A stretch of 8,328 nt of DNA from Candidatus Rifleibacteriota bacterium. GTDB taxonomy: Bacteria; Vulcanimicrobiota; Xenobia; Xenobiales; Xenobiaceae. Below the pieces are notes generated by a model. The model did no database searches and was not told the origin of the DNA. It saw nothing but the letters and a program-made list of their open reading frames with translations. This document shows positions 1 to 6,436 of the stretch, piece by piece. Every line of letters begins with the position of its first letter. The first letter of the stretch is position 1. The stretch is taken from the NCBI GenBank assembly GCA_900772775.1, contig CAAGRW010000031.1, forward strand, positions 1-8,328, in the 5' to 3' direction. Position numbers and translations under genes: made by a program.

Positions 1-3
1 AAA

Positions 4-1950
4 CTACTTAGACCAGCAAAGCTCTTCCAAGAGATCCAGTAAAACTGACTCGCGCTCTTCTTGGCTTAAACTAAAGCCATTAAATAAAGAACGCAGCCAG
101 TGGCTCAATTTTTGCTCCGCTTCTTCTTTGTCTTCTGACAATGGGAACAAGTCTTCAATATGCCACAATTCCAACTCTAAACAAGCTCTTACTAGACGAG
201 AAGCAAAAGTAACCGAATTATCTCTATCCCACTTACTTAAACCGGGCAAATCAAATTGTAAAGGCAACAACTCAAACCAATACTTGGCGTCAGCTTCCGG
301 TTCTAAAGCGTACATTTCAGTCAAAGCGCTAGCCCATGGGCTGAGTTTTTGCGCTCCGCTATTAGGATAGAGGCGCGAGAACCAACGACGGAAAAGTTGA
401 TTCAAAATAAGTACATACTCTTCAGTCTTTTCCGGCAATTCTTCAGCTCGTCCGCCAAATTGCTCAGCTATACGTCCAGCCAACTTGCGACGGAAAGTCT
501 CTTCATGTAAAGCAAAAGCAGCTTTGGCTTCCTCCAACCATTGGCAGAAACGCTCCAATTCTTCACCTTCAGGAAGGCCAGAAAATCCGGCTTTTTCAAG
601 GAGATCTTGGCCTATAAACTTACGAGCAGAGCGCTCATCTTTGTGGGAGAATAAATTGTTGAGTATATAAGCCGGTTCGCCAGGCTTAGCTTCCAAAGTG
701 AGAGCTAAAGGCGATAAACTATCATGCCAAGCTTGCAAAGAATCGGCGGCTATTTCCCACAAGTCACGTATGTTGCGGCTACCGACAAAGCCAAAAGTAT
801 CGACAATGCGGTGCAAAGCTTGGGCGTCTTTGTAAGGAGCTTGAGGAGTGTAAACAACTCGACAATGAGCAGCGCTCCCCCAAGCTTGGCGCATAGTAGT
901 GCTATCCAAACGCAATTCTTCACCGCGCATACTGAAACTTAAAGCCGGATAATAACGGCGCATAGCAGCTGCTAGCAAAATATTCAAGAACGATACATCT
1001 ATACCATAGGGACGTTTGGAGAACTTTACATAAAGCTCTTGCAAGCCGCAACTGCGCTCTTCGCGTCCTTCACCTATAAGCATATATAAAAGGCGATTCC
1101 AAACCGAAGCCAGAGGGCACTTATCTTCAATAAAGCCATTCACTTTATAGATAGCGTAACTGCCACAATCTTCGGTAGCCGAAACTACGCCGCCTTTGAT
1201 TAGGAAATCACGAATAACTTTATAACCGCCACTCTTATCTAACATAATAAATTGCAAAGGCTCTTTGGTATTGAGCAAAATATCGACAGCTTCGCAGCGA
1301 TCACGCATACTGCCACAAGCTTTAAGCTGGGGAGCTTTTGTATAGATCGACTCCAAGACATCGGTAAAGAAAATATCACGACGACCGCTCTTTATACCGT
1401 CGTAAGGAACGCCTTTGTAAAGCCAGCGGAAATTGTTGGGAGTAAGCTGAGGGCGCAATTTTTCTAAAAGCTGGCGACAAACCATCTGACGCCGACTTTG
1501 CAATAAGTTTTGAGCAGTACCGGGCAAGGTGTAAGGCTCTTGAGTTGCCAACATATTGAGAGCTTGCAATTCTTTTAACTGAGCAGAACCGGGCAAAGGT
1601 TGCTCGGGCACGCCTACAATAACATCAGAACCGACCTTGGTATTTTCTAACAATTCGGTTACATCTTCAGTTTCACGTCTAGTAAAACCTAAGCCCATAA
1701 TAGCCAACAAATCGAAGCCACGAGGACAATGCACGGGAATATTGTCGTTGGGGCCAACAAAAATGCACTTGACTCGGCGGGCTTTTAAGTGGCTGTCTTT
1801 ATAGCGCAAGGGAGTGAGAGGACGAGCTGGATAGCAAGTTTCCAGCACTTGCGGATAATTGAGTTTGCCTTGCTCAGCTACCACGCGGGCAACATCCTGA
1901 TTTAAATTGGAGCGATTAAATCCCATCGATAATAATATGCTGTCGCCCAT
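4..1950 (-). CDS. Large protein resembling the C-terminal half of BrxC/PglY/DUF6079-type defence proteins (tentative)
   Basis: An intact 648-residue frame starting at ATG 1950-1948 and ending in TAG at 6-4. GGAGG (minus strand, 1966-1962) lies 11 bases upstream, and the next methionine (residue 9) has no such site. No signal peptide, membrane segment or P-loop (GxxxxGKS/T) is visible. Residues about 150-345 recall a pattern I associate with the region after the ATPase in BrxC/PglY/DUF6079 proteins of BREX and Pgl defence: an FFTDVLESIYTKAP-like segment (194-207), a stretch leading to KVIRDFLIKGG (244-254), then KRPYGIDVSFLNILLAAA (312-329). The C-terminal 270 residues are charged and probably helical. 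Those relatives are usually about 1200 residues with an N-terminal AAA-like ATPase, so this would be roughly the second half only. Upstream DNA is a short intergenic region, so the missing half is not adjacent. The frame is certain; the family assignment is by pattern memory and could be wrong. Otherwise it is an uncharacterised protein. Confidence 0.85.
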   Translation of the reverse strand: MGDSILLSMGFNRSNLNQDVARVVAEQGKLNYPQVLETCYPARPLTPLRYKDSHLKARRVKCIFVGPNDNIPVHCPRGFDLLAIMGLGFTRRETEDVTELLENTKVGSDVIVGVPEQPLPGSAQLKELQALNMLATQEPYTLPGTAQNLLQSRRQMVCRQLLEKLRPQLTPNNFRWLYKGVPYDGIKSGRRDIFFTDVLESIYTKAPQLKACGSMRDRCEAVDILLNTKEPLQFIMLDKSGGYKVIRDFLIKGGVVSATEDCGSYAIYKVNGFIEDKCPLASVWNRLLYMLIGEGREERSCGLQELYVKFSKRPYGIDVSFLNILLAAAMRRYYPALSFSMRGEELRLDSTTMRQAWGSAAHCRVVYTPQAPYKDAQALHRIVDTFGFVGSRNIRDLWEIAADSLQAWHDSLSPLALTLEAKPGEPAYILNNLFSHKDERSARKFIGQDLLEKAGFSGLPEGEELERFCQWLEEAKAAFALHEETFRRKLAGRIAEQFGGRAEELPEKTEEYVLILNQLFRRWFSRLYPNSGAQKLSPWASALTEMYALEPEADAKYWFELLPLQFDLPGLSKWDRDNSVTFASRLVRACLELELWHIEDLFPLSEDKEEAEQKLSHWLRSLFNGFSLSQEERESVLLDLLEELCWSK

Positions 1951-1961
1951 AGCTTGCCAAA

Positions 1962-1966
1962 CCTCC
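1962..1966 (-). promoter_or_regulatory. Ribosome binding site of the 648-residue protein
   Basis: Reads GGAGG on the minus strand, 11 bases before the ATG at 1950. The spacing is slightly long but it is the only strong site near the 5' end. It shows that this start is a genuine translation start, so the protein's apparent lack of an N-terminal half is not an artefact of picking an internal methionine. Confidence 0.6.
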
Positions 1967-1986
1967 GCGCACTGTACTCCGCGCCC

Positions 1987-2015
1987 ATAATATAGAAAAA
2001 TTAATGAACCAAAAA
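1987..2015 (-). promoter_or_regulatory. Possible promoter for the minus-strand gene
   Basis: On the minus strand a TATTAT (1992-1987, within TATATTATG) could serve as a -10 box. Seventeen bases upstream is only TTTTTG (2015-2010), a poor -35. The placement, 37 bases before the start codon and just upstream of the ribosome binding site, is sensible. The remaining divergent region to murB is T- and A-rich on the plus strand and shows no clearer promoter. The call rests on the -10 alone. Confidence 0.3.
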
Positions 2016-2077
2016 CCCCACCATATTCGAAGTTTTTGCTTTTTTGTCCTTTTTTGCCAGACTTAGGAAACGCCTGT

Positions 2078-2116
2078 TAGTCTTAGTCTCAACAGCCTAA
2101 ATAAAGACTATTTTTT
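2078..2116 (+). terminator. Hairpin plus T6 in the murB leader (terminator or attenuator candidate)
   Basis: TAGTCTT (2078-2084) pairs perfectly with AAGACTA (2104-2110), and six T residues follow at once (2111-2116). The stem is only 7 bp with two G-C pairs, and the loop is 19 bases, so it would be weak. A second copy of TAGTCT at 2084-2089 could pair with the same 3' arm, giving a shorter loop. It lies about 60 bases before the murB start. It may stop plus-strand transcription arriving from the left, or act in the murB leader if the promoter is upstream; no strong promoter is visible between it and murB. Confidence 0.3.
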
Positions 2117-2174
2117 AGACAAAACTTTACTGAGCAAAGGCTTTAAGGCTCGTCCTGTAAAATGCTTGGCGGCT

Positions 2175-3242
2175 ATGTATAGTTTTCTTAAAGCTGACGT
2201 ACCTATCAGCACTCTGACCACTTTTGAAATTGGCGGCCCCGCCCAATGGCTAGCCGAGCCTTCCAACCTGGAAGAATTAAAACAAAGCATACTTTTCGCC
2301 CGAGAAAATCGTCTTGCCGTCTTCCCTATCGGTTGCGGAAGCAATATTTTGGCTTCCGACTCCGGTTTCAAAGGCTTGCTTATTAAGCCCAAAATGCAAA
2401 ACCTTACCGTGACAATCGAAGGTGAAGAAGCTACCGTTAAAGCCCAAGCAGGCGTTATTTGGGACGATCTGGTGGCCGAAACCGTCAAACAAGATTTGGC
2501 CGGTCTAGAATGTTTAAGCGGAATTCCCGGACAAGTCGGCGCCGCACCGGTGCAAAATATAGGCGCTTATGGCCAAGAAGCTGCCAATACTATCGAATCT
2601 GTCCAAGTGATAGATTTAGATACCTTAGAGACGCATAATTTGTCGGCTGCAGCTTGTGCTTTTGCCTACCGCACCAGCAATTTCAAAACTATCTGGAAGG
2701 GACGCTACATTATTACAGCCGTAACCTTCAAATTGCGTGTTCATGGACAAGCGTCTATGCGTTATCAAGATTTGGAGCGTTTTTTTGCCGACGACTTGGC
2801 CTCTGACGCTTCTTGGCGTCCCAATTTATCTCAAGTACGCCAAGCTGTCCTTAAAGTGCGAGCCTCTAAATCTATGCTCTATGACAAGGCCGATCCCAAC
2901 CATCGCTGCGCCGGCTCTTTTTATTTAAATCCCATTATTCCCAAAGCTCAGGCTCAACAATTAAAAGAGCAATGGCCCAATATGCCTGTATACAACACCG
3001 ACGATCCCACTATGTGCAAAGTTTCGGCCGCTTGGTTAGTAGACAATGCCGGTTTTCATAAAGGCTTCCGCTCCGGTAAAGCCGGCGTTTCTTCGGCGCA
3101 CACTTTGGCTTTAATCAATCCTGGCCAAGCTTCAGCAACCGACATTTTAGCTTTTTCCGATTTGGTTAAAGCTAAAGTAAAAGAAGTTTTTGATATACAA
3201 CTTAAACCAGAGCCAATCATGCTAGGTTTTTCCGAGCATTAG
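2175..3242 (+). CDS. murB: UDP-N-acetylenolpyruvoylglucosamine reductase (MurB, type I)
   Basis: Cytoplasmic FAD enzyme that uses NADPH to reduce UDP-GlcNAc-enolpyruvate to UDP-MurNAc, the second committed step of peptidoglycan precursor synthesis. With the ATG at 2175 it is 355 residues, close to E. coli MurB. The FAD-binding motif GCGSNI is at 53-58, the GIPGQVGAAPVQNIGAYG segment at 116-133, AYRTSNFK with the substrate-contacting arginine at 164-171, the catalytic serine in CAGSFYLNP at 245-253 (S248) and the catalytic glutamate in LKPEP at 343-347 (E346). All key residues are present. Length and the AYR region suit type I MurB. An in-frame TTG at 2166 would add three residues. Neither start has a convincing Shine-Dalgarno sequence, and the frame stays open upstream to a TAG at 2064 without another standard start. 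The recG start lies 27 bases downstream, so the two are probably co-transcribed. Unusually, murB is not beside murC or division genes here. Confidence 0.95.
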   Translation: MYSFLKADVPISTLTTFEIGGPAQWLAEPSNLEELKQSILFARENRLAVFPIGCGSNILASDSGFKGLLIKPKMQNLTVTIEGEEATVKAQAGVIWDDLVAETVKQDLAGLECLSGIPGQVGAAPVQNIGAYGQEAANTIESVQVIDLDTLETHNLSAAACAFAYRTSNFKTIWKGRYIITAVTFKLRVHGQASMRYQDLERFFADDLASDASWRPNLSQVRQAVLKVRASKSMLYDKADPNHRCAGSFYLNPIIPKAQAQQLKEQWPNMPVYNTDDPTMCKVSAAWLVDNAGFHKGFRSGKAGVSSAHTLALINPGQASATDILAFSDLVKAKVKEVFDIQLKPEPIMLGFSEH

Positions 3243-3247
3243 GCGAT

Positions 3248-3268
3248 AAAGGAGGCCGTACAAAGGAG
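3248..3268 (+). promoter_or_regulatory. Double Shine-Dalgarno before recG
   Basis: A near-perfect AAAGGAGG (3248-3255) lies 14 bases before the recG ATG, and a second AAAGGAG (3262-3268) only 1 base before it. Neither is at the ideal distance, and no alternative start codon lies between them in the recG frame. The ATG at 3270 is the only reasonable start because the next methionine is residue 22. Confidence 0.5.
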
Positions 3269-3269
3269 C

Positions 3270-5786
3270 ATGGAGGCAGAAAAGAGCTATTCAGCTGAAG
3301 CTAGAAGCTTGGCCCGCCGTCTGTTGCGTTTAATGCGCCGCGAATATAGCGACGGCTGTCGAGGCAATATCGATATAGAGTTGGCCTGGAATTTCTTTTG
3401 CCGTCACACCAACGAACTGGCCAAAGATGAAGCTTTCAGCTTGCGCCAAACGGTAAAAAAGCTGGCCAACTATACTTCTTTGCCACAGCGAGTGCGTCAG
3501 GGCAACCTGGTGTTAGTAGGCAAAGCTTTAGCTTTAATTGCCGAACCGCATCAGCTAAATAGTGCGGTGTCTTCTGTCCAGTCTACGGCCACCCAAACAG
3601 AAGCGGTTTCCACAAAGCTTTCTTCAGATCAAGTTGGCCAACCACCAATAGATCCAGGCGCAGCCGCTACTACTTCAAAGCCCCAAGAAGCAACAGACGG
3701 CGATTTTTTGCTTACTGCCGAGCAAAGGAGACTAATTTCTTCGGCACCAACTTTATATGAGCTGGAAACGCCCGTGGAAAAAATACGCAGTATAGGACGC
3801 GCCAAGCAAGCTATTTTTAATAATTTGGGCATTTATACCTTAAAAGATTTGCTCACCGATTATCCTAGACGTTGGGAAGATCGTCGCCATGTGCAAAAAA
3901 TAGCCGACTTGCGTCCGGGCGCTTTTGAGCAAATCAAAGCTGTCGTAGCCGAAGCCAAAACTATTGTAACTACAAACCGCAAACGCCTTTTGGAAGTTGA
4001 AGTGTTAGACGAAAGTGGCGCTCTCAAATTGGTATGGTTTAATCAACCTTACTTGAGCACGAAATTGCGCCCCGGCGTACATATCGTAGCTTTTGGCAAA
4101 GCAGAATACGATCGCGGCCCCAATTTACGTATGGCTTCACCAGAATTTGCCGAGCAAAAGGAAAATTCTCCTTCCTTCGGTCGCCTGGTACCAATTTACA
4201 AGTTAAGTGCCAAACTCTATCAGAGCTATATGCACAAACTGATGTTTAAATTGGTACCGGCTTGCGCTCAGCTTATGCCAGAGAATTTGCCTCAGGAGCT
4301 TCTAGACAAGTATCATTTTTTGCCAAAAGCTTTGGCAACGATGTATATGCATTGGCCAGCCGACTACGATCAGTTGTTTAAAGCTCAACAGCGTTTAGCC
4401 TTTGAAGAGCTTTTTACTTTGCAATTGCGTGTAGTCCATAAACGTAATTGCAGACAGAATCAGTTGCGCAACGTCTTTTATAGCGATTTGCCCAAAATCG
4501 AAGCTGAATTTAAAGAGCTACTGCCTTTTAGTTTAACCGGCGCCCAACAGCGAGCAATCCAAGAAATCGCCCACGATTTGGCTTTAAATCATCCTATGAA
4601 CCGTATGTTGCAAGGTGACGTCGGTTCAGGCAAAACGGTAATTGCTGCCTATGCAGCTTTTGCGGCGGTGCGCAGCGGCTATCAGGCTGCCATTATGGCG
4701 CCAACAGAGATTCTGGCTCAACAACATTATTTGAAATTGTGCCAACTCTTAGAGCCAGCCGGCTTACGCATTTGCCTTTTGAAGGGCAGCCTGAGCAAAA
4801 AGAAAAAGTTGCAAATCGCCGAGCAACTCAAAGATGGCCAGTTTGATTTAGCGGTTGGCACCCACGCTCTTATTCAGGAAGGAGTGGAATTTGCCAACCT
4901 TGGCCTAGCTGTTGTAGACGAGCAGCACAAATTCGGCGTTTTACAACGCCAAGCTTTAAGCCGCAAAAGCGGAACTCATTTAAATTGCGACGTTTTGCTT
5001 ATGACAGCTACGCCTATTCCGCGCACAATGTCGCTAACTATTTATGGCGATTTAGAGCTTTCCAAATTGGACGAATTGCCCCCGGGGCGCCAACCTATCA
5101 AGTCACGCTGCGTACCTTTTCAAGAGGCAAATCGCGCTTACAAGTTCATTGCTTCTCAAGTTGAAGAAGGGAGACAAGCCTACATAGTTTGTCCTCTTAT
5201 CAATGAAAGCGACAAACTCGAAGCCAGCGCTGCTGTACAAGAAGCTGAGCGTCTTAAAGAAGGAGTCTTTAAAAAATATCGAGTCGGCTTACTTCATGGC
5301 AAAATGAAAGCGGCCGAAAAAGAAGCTGTTATGGAGCAATTTCGCTGCGGCAATTTCGATATTTTAATCTCCACTACCGTTATCGAAGTGGGTGTAGACG
5401 TCGGTAATGCTACCGTTATTCTAATCCAAGACGCCAACCGTTTTGGCATGGCTCAGCTTCATCAGTTGCGAGGACGCATTGGGCGCAGTCAATTGCAATC
5501 TTATTGTTTGTTTTTGGCCTCTAGCGATTCGCCTTCCAATCGCAAATTGGAAGCGGTAGCCCGCCTTTCCGATGGTTTCGAAGTAGCCGAAGAAGATTTA
5601 GAAATTCGCGGTCCCGGTGACTATTTTGGCACACGCCAATCTGGTTTTCCTGAACTAATTTGCGCCGATTTGCTGCGCGATCGCCATCTCTTGGAATTGG
5701 CTAAACAAGAAGCAGCTATCTATGCCCATCGCTATCCAGCCGAAGAAGAAGTAGGCCAGGAAAACGACAATCAAGAACAGAACTAG
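3270..5786 (+). CDS. recG: ATP-dependent DNA helicase RecG with a long N-terminal extension
   Basis: Double-strand DNA translocase that regresses stalled replication forks and processes branched recombination intermediates. The protein is 838 residues, against roughly 690 for E. coli RecG. Residues 1-95 form a basic, helical extra domain; 95-150 are a Ser/Thr/Gln/Ala-rich, probably disordered linker. The conserved core begins near 167 with a helix-hairpin-like segment (PVEKIRSIGRAK), followed by the OB-fold wedge domain (about 210-300) that splits forks. Helicase motifs are complete: Walker A GDVGSGKT (449-456), Walker B/DExH as DEQHKFG (550-556), TATPIPRT (579-586), EVGVDV (706-711), QLRGRIGRS (732-740) and the RecG-specific C-terminal motif DLEIRGPGDYFGTRQSG (776-792). 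Nothing essential is missing. From family knowledge the N-terminal extension resembles that of cyanobacterial-type RecG. The start is fixed by the double Shine-Dalgarno just upstream. It follows murB by 27 bases and precedes rsmD, an order partly shared with other bacteria. Confidence 0.97.
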   Translation: MEAEKSYSAEARSLARRLLRLMRREYSDGCRGNIDIELAWNFFCRHTNELAKDEAFSLRQTVKKLANYTSLPQRVRQGNLVLVGKALALIAEPHQLNSAVSSVQSTATQTEAVSTKLSSDQVGQPPIDPGAAATTSKPQEATDGDFLLTAEQRRLISSAPTLYELETPVEKIRSIGRAKQAIFNNLGIYTLKDLLTDYPRRWEDRRHVQKIADLRPGAFEQIKAVVAEAKTIVTTNRKRLLEVEVLDESGALKLVWFNQPYLSTKLRPGVHIVAFGKAEYDRGPNLRMASPEFAEQKENSPSFGRLVPIYKLSAKLYQSYMHKLMFKLVPACAQLMPENLPQELLDKYHFLPKALATMYMHWPADYDQLFKAQQRLAFEELFTLQLRVVHKRNCRQNQLRNVFYSDLPKIEAEFKELLPFSLTGAQQRAIQEIAHDLALNHPMNRMLQGDVGSGKTVIAAYAAFAAVRSGYQAAIMAPTEILAQQHYLKLCQLLEPAGLRICLLKGSLSKKKKLQIAEQLKDGQFDLAVGTHALIQEGVEFANLGLAVVDEQHKFGVLQRQALSRKSGTHLNCDVLLMTATPIPRTMSLTIYGDLELSKLDELPPGRQPIKSRCVPFQEANRAYKFIASQVEEGRQAYIVCPLINESDKLEASAAVQEAERLKEGVFKKYRVGLLHGKMKAAEKEAVMEQFRCGNFDILISTTVIEVGVDVGNATVILIQDANRFGMAQLHQLRGRIGRSQLQSYCLFLASSDSPSNRKLEAVARLSDGFEVAEEDLEIRGPGDYFGTRQSGFPELICADLLRDRHLLELAKQEAAIYAHRYPAEEEVGQENDNQEQN

Positions 5787-5860
5787 CTCTGTTACTTTGG
5801 TTTTTAGCCTATTTTTGGCGCCATATTGCTTCAAAAAAAATAAACAGTGCAACATACTTT

Positions 5861-5866
5861 TAGGAG
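5861..5866 (+). promoter_or_regulatory. Ribosome binding site that sets the rsmD start
   Basis: TAGGAG lies 10 bases before GTG 5877. It falls inside the frame that would be read from an earlier GTG at 5847, which itself has only an A-rich sequence in front. The site therefore favours 5877 as the true start and a 172-residue protein. Confidence 0.65.
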
Positions 5867-5876
5867 CACAAATACA

Positions 5877-6395
5877 GTGAATAAAAATCCCCGCTTGCCT
5901 TCGCGCACTTGGATGCGTCCAACTACCAGCAAAACACGCGAAGCTCTGACAGCTACTCTACGCCCTTATATCGACGAATCTAGTAAAGTATTAGATTTAT
6001 TTGCCGGCACCGGCTCTTTGGGTTTAGCTCTTTTGGAGGAAGGCTGCGCGGAAGCAACTTTTGTTGAAGGCGATCGTCGCTCCTTGAAATTTTTGCATGA
6101 AGCTGTCGATAATAAGGGCCAAATCATTTTTGGTCAATTACCCAAAGCTCTAGAAAAGCTGACCGGCAGGCAATTTGATATTATTGTGGCCGATCCACCT
6201 TATAACAGCCAGGATGGCCCACAGACACTAGCTTTACTGGATAAATATACAGCTCCAGGTGGCATAGTTGTTTTTGAGTACCATCACAAAGAAAATTATC
6301 CTCAAGATTTTGCCAATTTTAAGGTAATAAAAGACAAGCGCTTTGGTGAAACTGAACTTACGTTTTGGCAAAAACAAGAATCGGCAACACCTTAA
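5877..6395 (+). CDS. rsmD: 16S rRNA (guanine(966)-N2)-methyltransferase RsmD
   Basis: Transfers a methyl group from S-adenosylmethionine to N2 of G966 (E. coli numbering) in 16S rRNA during 30S assembly. With a GTG start it is 172 residues. Visible motifs are RPTTSKTREAL (14-24), the family signature before the Rossmann fold; the SAM-binding LDLFAGTGSLG (39-49); the acidic VEGDRRS strand end; and the catalytic ADPPY (105-109), the (N/D)PPY motif of amino methyltransferases. The usual N-terminal strand, which reads roughly MRIIxGxxKGR in relatives, is missing or reduced to a short PRLPSRTW stretch, so the protein is slightly shorter than typical (about 180-200). An upstream GTG at 5847 would add ten residues that do not restore that strand. 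The 90 bases between recG and this gene hold no convincing promoter, so it is probably co-transcribed with recG, a neighbour it also has in many Firmicutes. Confidence 0.9.
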   Translation: MNKNPRLPSRTWMRPTTSKTREALTATLRPYIDESSKVLDLFAGTGSLGLALLEEGCAEATFVEGDRRSLKFLHEAVDNKGQIIFGQLPKALEKLTGRQFDIIVADPPYNSQDGPQTLALLDKYTAPGGIVVFEYHHKENYPQDFANFKVIKDKRFGETELTFWQKQESATP

Positions 6396-6436
6396 AATTT
6401 TGTCACCGTTTTTTTATAAGAAAGTGCCCCACGAAT

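Noticed and set aside
4..1950. Zinc-finger reading of the cysteine-rich 648-residue protein
   Set aside because: Cysteines are scattered (for example 39, 62, 75, 158, 212, 219) with no CxxC pairs.
2108..2488. 126-residue minus-strand open frame over the murB 5' half
   Set aside because: Antisense to the fully conserved murB; composition and lack of motifs indicate a chance frame.
5847..5876. Earlier GTG start for rsmD at 5847
   Set aside because: No ribosome binding site precedes it, whereas TAGGAG sits 10 bases before GTG 5877; the extra ten residues match no part of the family.
5787..5876. Promoter between recG and rsmD
   Set aside because: TTGCTT at 5826 has no -10 box at a workable distance; the gap looks like a read-through spacer. 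The TGGCGCCA palindrome at 5816-5823 is too short to interpret.
6382..6415. Hairpin plus T7 at the end of rsmD
   Set aside because: CGGCAAC and GTCACCG pair only 3+2 bases with a 2-base mismatch inside; too weak to call a terminator, and the next gene starts 41 bases after rsmD.
6365..6436. TTG start for the GTPase overlapping the rsmD end
   Set aside because: TTG without a Shine-Dalgarno sequence, and the added 24 residues look like out-of-frame rsmD; ATG 6437 is the better start.
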